Below, piece by piece: positions 6,265-11,795 of a stretch of DNA of 27,620 nucleotides. The translations under genes were made by a program, and so were the position numbers. The DNA is from a virus. The stretch lies in the IMG/VR virus record IMGVR_UViG_3300035698_013766, positions 1-27,620 of that record, one strand, 5' to 3'. Position 1 is the stretch's first letter; each line of letters starts with the position of its first letter. The notes under the pieces are model-generated. The model did not search any database. It worked only from the letters and a program-made list of their open reading frames with translations, and was not told where the DNA came from.

Positions 6265-6311
6265 GAGGCTGCGTAAGCAGTTAGGTGCCGTAATGTTGAG
6301 TATTCTCCAAG
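6265..6311 (+). other. Candidate translational bypass (coding gap) element in the capsid gene
   Basis: Between the Phe-Tyr-Gly and Thr-Tyr-Val codons of the capsid gene lies non-coding sequence with a TAA stop (6274) and a net frame change. AAG at 6262-6264 and AAG at 6309-6311 could be take-off and landing codons giving a 47-nt gap. TTC at 6259 and 6303 is a second matched pair (44 nt). The region folds as a 7-bp helix (6252-6258 with 6287-6293), an inner CTGC-GTAA-GCAG hairpin (6269-6280) and an 8-bp helix (6295-6302 with 6322-6329) whose loop holds the landing site. A perfect AAGGAGG overlaps the take-off codon, and GAG lies eight bases before the landing AAG. T4 gene 60 has an analogous 50-nt gap. 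No start codon exists in the resuming frame, so re-initiation is unlikely. Confidence 0.6.
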
Positions 6312-6337
6312 ACCTATGTTGTACTCAACGAGCAGGT
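6312..6337 (+). CDS. Major capsid protein, segment 2 (nine-codon island)
   Basis: Encodes T-Y-V-V-L-N-E-Q plus the first two bases of a Val codon. It fits the N4-gp56 coat pattern in which Y-G-x-Y-V-x-x-x-E-Q-V-T-L-Q-N-Q-D-P-V-L-N is continuous. It is bounded on the left by the coding gap and on the right by the group I intron, with AGCAGGT (6331-6337) serving as the 5' strand of intron helix P1. Its frame differs from segment 1 and continues into 7146 after splicing. Confidence 0.75.
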
Positions 6338-7145
6338 AAATTAATGCTGCCTGCTTTAAACCGCCTCTGAATACCGGGGAACCCTAAGGGAGAAATCCTA
6401 TGGCAACCCGAGGCAAGCTTTAATGGTTTTTATAGGACCAAGTACGAATATGAAGAGAACGCATTTCATCCATGAACTTAGCTCTTTGCTTAAGGAGATC
6501 CTCATCAAGAGGAGTCGTTCCTTGAGTACCTGGGAGCGATCGTGGTCGTTCAAATGTAGCTCTCATCTTAAGCATAATCTCGCATTGACGAGTTTTGCAA
6601 ATAAGATAGGGCAAAATACATTCACAGAGATGCGTAAGTCGTTCACCGCTCACAGTCCAGACATAAGCCTGTTTACGGCTATTGGCTGCATGTTGTTTTG
6701 GTGTACGCTTGTTTTTAAGTCCGCCAAATTTATTTATGAGCCAGTCAATAAGTGGCTCATCGGTGTTGGTGACCTGCATATTCGTTTGATAGTATTTTGT
6801 GCCAGTTTTCGGATTACAGCTAAAATTACCAATATATATAGATCCCTCTCCATCAATAATTCCGGCGAGGTAAGCAAGATCTATATTCCGGTACTCGATC
6901 CGCTCGTAATTTTGTTTAACCATGTTGTGCTCCTATTTAGTAGTACAGGTACAATACAATACGACTATAAAAATTTCCACATTAAATTGCAGCCGCAACG
7001 ACTGAGCGAGGTGGATGCCCTAGCGGCATAAGCGACAGTCTGTTCTTGCAAGAAATTGTAAGAGGGATCTCCGAAGAGGGAACCCCGCCTAAAGTATAAA
7101 AGCTTGGGTCATAAGGTGAGCGATCACCTAAGTAACAGTTAAAAG
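6338..7145 (+). ncRNA. Group I intron in the major capsid gene
   Basis: 808-nt self-splicing intron inserted after the second base of a Val codon. P1 pairs AGCAGGT (6331-6337) with GCCTGCT (6349-6355), leaving the conserved U-G wobble at the splice site. P3 pairs 6361-6367 with 7008-7014, P7 pairs GACTG (7000-7004) with CAGTC (7036-7040), P8 is ATGCC/GGCAT (7015-7019, 7025-7029), and P9-region hairpins include 7043-7054 and 7115-7128. The 3' end is G7145. P10 pairs exon bases CATTA (7148-7152) with TAATG (6342-6346). Splicing gives E-Q-V-T-L-Q-N-Q-D-P-V-L-N in frame. P4-P6 are less clear because an endonuclease gene sits in the P6 loop on the opposite strand. Confidence 0.85.
6420..6923 (-). 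CDS. LAGLIDADG homing endonuclease, antisense within the intron
   Basis: 167 aa. One LAGLIDADG helix is visible, L-A-Y-L-A-G-I-I-D-G-E-G-S at about 16-28, with the acidic residue in place, so the enzyme should act as a homodimer. The following Y-x-T-N-M-Q-V-T-N-T-D-E-P-L-I and W-L-I-N-K-F-G-G patterns match the family. AGGAG lies seven bases before the ATG on the minus strand. The gene lies entirely inside the group I intron but reads opposite to the capsid gene, so it needs its own leftward promoter. Expected role: cutting intron-lacking capsid alleles so the intron is copied across. Maturase activity is possible but not indicated. Confidence 0.85.
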   Translation of the reverse strand: MVKQNYERIEYRNIDLAYLAGIIDGEGSIYIGNFSCNPKTGTKYYQTNMQVTNTDEPLIDWLINKFGGLKNKRTPKQHAANSRKQAYVWTVSGERLTHLCECILPYLICKTRQCEIMLKMRATFERPRSLPGTQGTTPLDEDLLKQRAKFMDEMRSLHIRTWSYKNH

Positions 7146-7809
7146 AACATTACAGAATCAAGACCCGGTCTTGAATCAGGCAGTTAAGCGCTTAGGCGTT
7201 TCGCTTCGTCAGACTGAAGACGAACTTACTCGAAATATGCTCGCTTCTACGGCTTCGCAAATTAATTGCTCGGGCGGTACTAACGGGGATAATCCTTCAG
7301 ACCTAGCACGAGCTGACATTGATGATGTTGTAGAGGCTCTAGTTTCGGCTGATGCTTACACAATTTCAGACGTTATCGAGGGACAAGATAAGTTCGGAAC
7401 CGGACCTGTCAGAGATGCTTTTTTTGTCATGGCAAGCACTAAAGTTCTTAAGAGTTTGGAGCAAGTTTCTGGATTTATTCCAAAAGCTCAGTACCCATCA
7501 CCAATGGAAGCGCTTCGCCCTGAATGGGGATCCGTTTCTAATACTCGATGGCTCCTAAGCTCGATTGGTTCGGTGTCTGCTAACGCGTCTGGTGTTGCTG
7601 GTGCTGACGTTTATAACTGCTTTGTCGCAGCTATGGAGTCTTATTCTTGCATCGAGCAGGACGGCTACAGCGCTCAATTCATCTACCGACCACCGATCTA
7701 TAACGGCCCTCTCGCTCTCAACGCGGAAGTTGGCTACAAGTTCGCGGAAGTTCCTACCATTGATAACGATCAGTGGATTCTAAATCTAAGATGCACACTA
7801 CCCGTATAA
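7146..7809 (+). CDS. Major capsid protein (N4-gp56 family), segment 3 (3' exon)
   Basis: Starts with the last base of the split Val codon and continues T-L-Q-N-Q-D-P-V-L-N-Q-A-V-K-R-L-G, the most recognisable motif of this coat family, then R-Q-T-E-D-E-L-T-R-N-M-L, and ends T-I-D-N-D-Q-W-I-L-N-L-R-C. With segments 1 and 2 the full protein would be about 317-319 residues, a normal size. There is no start codon in a sensible context at the exon edge (the first candidate in frame is a TTG at 7171 without Shine-Dalgarno), which supports splicing rather than a separate gene. Confidence 0.85.
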
Positions 7810-7821
7810 AGGAGGTAAATC

Positions 7822-8796
7822 ATGGCTAGCGAACAAGTAGTAGCGAGCGGTTCTTTTACTGCCGACGGATCCGCTAAGGATATCGTGTTGCGTTCTGATT
7901 TCGATATTTTCAGAACTTTGAACTATACGCAAATGGCAACCACACAAAACCCTGGACGCGCTGTAAGAAACGAATGGTTTCGCGGTTTTGCGGACGGAGT
8001 AGCTGCGAGAGTTCACAAAACTAACTCTACAGACGCTTTGAATGGCGATATTAATACCGTCGCCGAAGGTGGATTTTGTCGTATTGACCAGGGAAACCAG
8101 TCAGTGGGTGCCGAGCAAGATATGAGCGGTACAGAGGTTTCTAAGTCGGATTCTGTCGTTACTGTTACAGGTCACGGCTATAGCATTGGGGATCGTGTCC
8201 GTGTTTACGGAACGACTGCAATGCTACAGATCGGGGGCTACGAGGCTACGATTACAGCAGTTCCAGACGCGAATTCGTTCACACTCGGATATATTGATAT
8301 GTCCGGTTTTGCCGCTGATGCTACAGCCGGAAAAGTTAGGAAACTTCCTGACAATCCCCTCTATGCGCCACGGCTTAACTTCATCACATCCATTTCAAAA
8401 GCTGCGTCAGCAGTAGTTGTTTTGTCTGTGACTCACGGCCTTTCCATTGGTCAAATTGTTCGACTTCATGTTTCCGCTGATTACGGAATGATTGAAGCGG
8501 ACGGCCTAAAAGGAGAGATTACGGCAATCAATACGTCTACTAATGCAGTGACTCTGAATATTGATTCTTCAGCATTTTCTACGTTCGCTTTTCCAACAAG
8601 CGCAGTAGCCGCGCTAGGTGTTTCGCCTGCACAGCTCGCGCCTTTCGGAGATGCGGGGCAAGTTCTTGCGGGAGCCGTAGAAAACCAGGCTAAGATTCTC
8701 ATGAGACTATCAGCCGGAATACTTGCACCAGCAGGTTCTAGTTCCGATGTAATCTATTGGGAAGCTCTAGCAAGCCAGCTTAGAAACAACGAATAA
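7822..8796 (+). CDS. Head/virion protein with two FCCH-like repeats
   Basis: 324 aa, expressed from a strong AAGGAGGT site 12 bases after the capsid stop. Residues about 104-173 and 187-257 are two copies of a 70-residue beta module (V-x-V-T-x-x-H-G-x-S-I-G...V-x-x, then I-T-A-V or I-T-A-I, then T-L-x-I-D-S-S-A-F). It resembles the small FCCH-type barrel domain that recurs in phage structural proteins. The N- and C-terminal parts look like one domain split by the repeats (D-F-D-I-F-R-T-L-N-Y-T-Q-M at 26-38; I-Y-W-E-A-L-A-S-Q-L at 311-320). Position right after the coat gene suggests a decoration or minor head protein. A rho-independent terminator follows. Confidence 0.65.
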   Translation: MASEQVVASGSFTADGSAKDIVLRSDFDIFRTLNYTQMATTQNPGRAVRNEWFRGFADGVAARVHKTNSTDALNGDINTVAEGGFCRIDQGNQSVGAEQDMSGTEVSKSDSVVTVTGHGYSIGDRVRVYGTTAMLQIGGYEATITAVPDANSFTLGYIDMSGFAADATAGKVRKLPDNPLYAPRLNFITSISKAASAVVVLSVTHGLSIGQIVRLHVSADYGMIEADGLKGEITAINTSTNAVTLNIDSSAFSTFAFPTSAVAALGVSPAQLAPFGDAGQVLAGAVENQAKILMRLSAGILAPAGSSSDVIYWEALASQLRNNE

Positions 8797-8801
8797 TCAC
8801 A

Positions 8802-8827
8802 GAGGGGGCTTCGGCTCCCTCTTTTTT
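8802..8827 (+). terminator. Rho-independent terminator after the capsid cassette
   Basis: GAGGGGGC-TTCG-GCTCCCTC forms an 8-bp stem (one G-U pair) with a stable TTCG tetraloop, followed directly by six Ts. It lies six bases after the stop of the head protein and just before the ribosome binding site of the next gene, so it probably attenuates rather than fully separates capsid and tail expression. Confidence 0.9.
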
Positions 8828-8837
8828 GGAGAAAGAA

Positions 8838-9410
8838 ATGGCAAGAGGCAGACCTAAAAAAGTTAAGGAACCGGAAATGGAAGCAGCTATGGCAACTACT
8901 GAAGAATCCAAAGAGCTGATTAAAGCAGTAGTAGAAGAGCACAAAGAAGATATCGAAGCGGCTAACGCCTCTGAGTCTGTAAAAGTTCTAAGCGAAGAAG
9001 AACTGAAAGAAGAGATGAAAGAATTCTCAGAGTATCAGGCTATGAAAGCGGCCTCGAAAGCTAAGGCCGCAAGGGTAGGCACTCCGGACGAAAGTTCCGA
9101 AGAAAAGATTCATAGAATGTGGAAGGCAGACAGCAAAAAAGTGAAAGGTATCTTTAGATGCCACGATCCAAAAGGCGGCCAGGTCGCATTTTTCTTTAAA
9201 GGCTACCCTCAAGATAAAGTAGTTTCTTACTCCATGGTAGATGGCGAAGAATACAATATTCCCCTAGGCGTAGCCAAGCACCTAAACCAGAATTGCAACT
9301 CCTACCAGCACGGACGAATCTTAGACGGTCAAGGAAATCCTATCGTCAATCAAAAGGCTAAAATGAATAGCCGAATGAATTTTGAGAGCTTGGAATTTGC
9401 AGTAGGTTAG
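8838..9410 (+). CDS. Hypothetical virion-region protein with AT-hook-like N-terminus
   Basis: 190 aa. Residues 2-7 (A-R-G-R-P-K-K) look like an AT-hook, followed by a long charged helical region (about 10-85). A compact C-terminal domain (about 95-185) contains F-R-C-H-D-P-K-G-G and a Y-N-I-P-L-G-V-A-K-H-L-N pattern common in uncharacterised phage proteins of this neighbourhood. The ATG at 8838 follows GGAG; a TTG four codons earlier overlaps the terminator T-run and is rejected. Likely expressed with the head genes. DNA binding is only suggested by the RGRPKK motif. Confidence 0.6.
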   Translation: MARGRPKKVKEPEMEAAMATTEESKELIKAVVEEHKEDIEAANASESVKVLSEEELKEEMKEFSEYQAMKAASKAKAARVGTPDESSEEKIHRMWKADSKKVKGIFRCHDPKGGQVAFFFKGYPQDKVVSYSMVDGEEYNIPLGVAKHLNQNCNSYQHGRILDGQGNPIVNQKAKMNSRMNFESLEFAVG

Positions 9411-9465
9411 TAGAAATTACTGTAATATGTGGGAAGGTGTCCGTATTCATAAGTGGAGGGGGTAA

Positions 9466-10446
9466 ATGTCAGATTCTACGCTAGCAGCTATCAAGAAAAA
9501 GGTGCGTAGGCTTACAGCTTCCCCTTCGATCAATCAGTTAAGCGATGCAGATCTTGAAGAGTATATAAATACTTTTTACGAGCAAGACCTGCCATCGGAT
9601 CAAAAGCTATGGAATCTCCACGATAAATATGATTTCTATACCCAAGCCAATGAAGATAAATACGATTTTGACACCACCACCTATCACTCTGTTGTAAAGC
9701 CGGTTTATGTTGATGGATATGAAGCTCGTCTTTCTCAATCACGATCTGAATTTTTTAACGTTTGGCCAAATTTCACAACTCAAGCCAATATTCCTAGCGG
9801 AGATGGTACAGCGGGACCCTACAGCTACACACTGGCTAATCTTCCGATTCTTAAGAGAGACGTAACGGTTTCTGCGGTTGATAGCTCTGGTAATACTCAA
9901 GTAGTCTATGACGTTCCACAAGTAGCCTCTGAGACAGTAGGAAACCTGATTGATAACGTTGATAAAACGACTGTTAGAGGCACAATTAATTACGTTACCG
10001 GAGCCGTTAGCGTAACTTTCTCCAACACTATTCCAACGACTGAAACAATAGATACTTCTTACGTTCGCTACTCTGCTAGCCGGCCTACCTCGATCCTGTT
10101 CTTTAATAACTACTTCATCCTTCGGCCAGTTCCCGACAAAGTTTATAAGATAACGGTGGAAGTTTTCAGGACTCCTAGCCAGCTCCTTAGTGCTGACAAT
10201 AACGACCCTACAAATACACCAGACGTAAACCAGTGGTGGCAGTATATCGCTTTCGGAGCTGCTATTAAAGTTCTCCAAGACCGACAAGATATGGAAAGCA
10301 TACAAAATATTATGCCGTTCTTCAGGGAACAAAAGAACTTACTCATTTATAGAACAGCGGTACAGCAAGAGAACGAGCGTACCGCGACTATTTACACCGA
10401 GCAAACCGATATTTCCCCAGGAAATAGATTCTTCGGAGGCTATTAA
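9466..10446 (+). CDS. Probable head-tail connector/tail structural protein
   Basis: 326 aa. The N-terminus (L-A-A-I-K-K-K-V-R-R-L-T-A-S-P-S then L-S-D-A-D-L-E-E-Y-I-N) matches a conserved start of podovirus virion proteins. The middle is beta-rich with F-Y-T-Q-A-N and R-D-V-T-V-S strands. The C-terminus has a helix (W-W-Q-Y-I-A-F-G-A-A-I-K) and F-F-R-E-Q-K-N-L-L-I-Y-R-T-A. Such proteins are usually annotated as hypothetical or adaptor proteins. GGAGGGGG precedes the ATG. The stop overlaps the next ATG by one base. Exact position in the virion is inference. Confidence 0.6.
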   Translation: MSDSTLAAIKKKVRRLTASPSINQLSDADLEEYINTFYEQDLPSDQKLWNLHDKYDFYTQANEDKYDFDTTTYHSVVKPVYVDGYEARLSQSRSEFFNVWPNFTTQANIPSGDGTAGPYSYTLANLPILKRDVTVSAVDSSGNTQVVYDVPQVASETVGNLIDNVDKTTVRGTINYVTGAVSVTFSNTIPTTETIDTSYVRYSASRPTSILFFNNYFILRPVPDKVYKITVEVFRTPSQLLSADNNDPTNTPDVNQWWQYIAFGAAIKVLQDRQDMESIQNIMPFFREQKNLLIYRTAVQQENERTATIYTEQTDISPGNRFFGGY

Positions 10447-11177
10447 TGGTTTATCGTCCTTCAATTCCTGCTTCTAGCGACTTTATTTCTAAAAGTCAGA
10501 AAGAGATGAAAAATAACTTCGCTGACACGGATACAATTTGGGGTAAAGAAGACGTAAATATAGGGGACCATGTAGACCTTCAAGACCCGGACGAGGACAA
10601 CAGGGGGGGGCACAAAAAGCTTAGTCTAATTCAACAAGGCGCAGCTCCTGCACCGTCAGCAAACCAATCCGATCTATACGCCGAGAGTGTTAACAGTGCG
10701 CCAGAGCCTCACTATATTAGAAATGGTGATGCTTCAGGACTGCAAATAATGTCCGATGGAAAGATAAACGCTAATGGCCTCCTTCTACAAGCCTACGTAA
10801 TTTTTGACGGAAACGGAAATATTATCGAGTACGAAAAAGTCGATGAAGATGGAGTAATTACGAAAGAAGATATGGCTCTGAATATTTCGGGTATCGTTCA
10901 AAATACAGCGGATCGAGGCGACTACACAATTAGTTTTACGACTGCAATTCCTACAGCAAATTACTTCTGGAATTATGTTGGATGGTCTACAGCTCCCGTA
11001 GGTCCAGGAGATCTTTTCGGAGTGATTGCCCAGCCTATGAATTCCGCGAGCTATGGTTCAGTAGTAACGACCACAAGTTTCAGAGCATTTAGCTATACGA
11101 CCGGAAGTAATAGCACCGGACCTGTTTTTAAGAGATTCCAAAGATTAATGTTTCAAGCTTGGACGGTGACACCATGA
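10446..11177 (+). CDS. Virion protein, paralogue 1 of a tandem pair
   Basis: 243 aa. The first 95 residues share a template with the next protein: Y-x-P-x-I-P-x-x-x-D-x-x-S-x-S-Q, then N-F, G-x-H-x-K-x-x-x-x-Q, Y-A-E-S and E-P-H-Y-I-R. The C-terminal half is a beta-rich domain like small tail or neck fibres. TAATG coupling to the gene before and ATGA coupling to the one after imply stoichiometric expression in one operon. Role as a tail appendage or neck protein is inferred from context. Confidence 0.6.
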   Translation: MVYRPSIPASSDFISKSQKEMKNNFADTDTIWGKEDVNIGDHVDLQDPDEDNRGGHKKLSLIQQGAAPAPSANQSDLYAESVNSAPEPHYIRNGDASGLQIMSDGKINANGLLLQAYVIFDGNGNIIEYEKVDEDGVITKEDMALNISGIVQNTADRGDYTISFTTAIPTANYFWNYVGWSTAPVGPGDLFGVIAQPMNSASYGSVVTTTSFRAFSYTTGSNSTGPVFKRFQRLMFQAWTVTP

Positions 11178-11794
11178 CCTATAACCCCGCGATCCCACAG
11201 GCGAACGATGATCTTAGCGTTAGCCAAGGGGAATTACTTACTAATTTCACACAGCTTAATACCCAATTCGGAGTGAATCACGTCCCTTTTGACGATGCTT
11301 CTGGAGACAAGGGAAAACATACGAAGGTAACGTTTGTAGAGCAGGCTAGCGACCCTGAAACTTCAGTAGATCAATACGCGATCTATGCAAAAGACGATGG
11401 AACAAATACAGAGATTTACGCGCGTCCCCAGAATAATGCTTCAGCCTTTCAGATGACAAAGGGCGGTGAGTTGTTTATGGGGATGATGCCCTATGCAGCC
11501 GTGAATTTTGATAATGCTGGGACTACCTCAGCCGTGCAAAGGGTGACGACTGTTACACCGCAGGGAGGGGGAGGCTTTCTTTTAGATTTTACTCCAGCTC
11601 TCCCAGACAATAATTATTTTGTCTATGCCTCCGGTTTTGACTCTTCTTCTACCATGGTAAATGGTCAGATTACTCCGGACTCAGTTTGGGATGATGTAGT
11701 TAAGACCAATCAAGTTTACGTCTCTTTTCTCAAGAGAGACGGTAGCGATGCGACAATTACACGGGCTACCGTAATGATCTGGAGATATCAATAA
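11174..11794 (+). CDS. Virion protein, paralogue 2 of a tandem pair
   Basis: 206 aa. Same N-terminal template as the preceding protein (Y-N-P-A-I-P-Q-A-N-D-D-L-S-V-S-Q then N-F-T-Q and G-x-H-V-P-F-D-D). A beta-sandwich-like C-terminus ends in A-T-V-M-I-W-R-Y-Q. The ATG at 11174 overlaps the previous stop as ATGA, and a TTG at 11159 in frame is rejected for lack of a binding site. Tandem divergence suggests two related appendage or adaptor proteins. Confidence 0.6.
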   Translation: MTYNPAIPQANDDLSVSQGELLTNFTQLNTQFGVNHVPFDDASGDKGKHTKVTFVEQASDPETSVDQYAIYAKDDGTNTEIYARPQNNASAFQMTKGGELFMGMMPYAAVNFDNAGTTSAVQRVTTVTPQGGGGFLLDFTPALPDNNYFVYASGFDSSSTMVNGQITPDSVWDDVVKTNQVYVSFLKRDGSDATITRATVMIWRYQ

Positions 11795-11795
11795 G

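Noticed and set aside
6252-6293. Helix 6252-6258/6287-6293 read as P1 of the group I intron, with the splice site after GGT (6258)
   Set aside because: It has a U-G pair at its end, but no in-frame 3' splice site then restores the coat sequence. The nine codons T-Y-V-V-L-N-E-Q-V (6312 on) would be lost, and a better P1 with P10 exists at 6331-6355.
6293-6420. Re-initiation at ATG 6293 after the capsid stop
   Set aside because: That frame gives a short unrelated peptide and is not the frame of T-Y-V-V-L-N-E-Q-V.
6423-7031. 202-aa rightward ORF inside the intron
   Set aside because: Mirror of the LAGLIDADG gene on the other strand. It has no family features and runs through the intron core helices.
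7126-7155. 3' splice site near ACCTAAG (7126) or after G7155
   Set aside because: The first has a C before it and an in-frame TAA. The second would remove T-L-Q, which match the coat consensus. G7145 fits frame, P10 and sequence.
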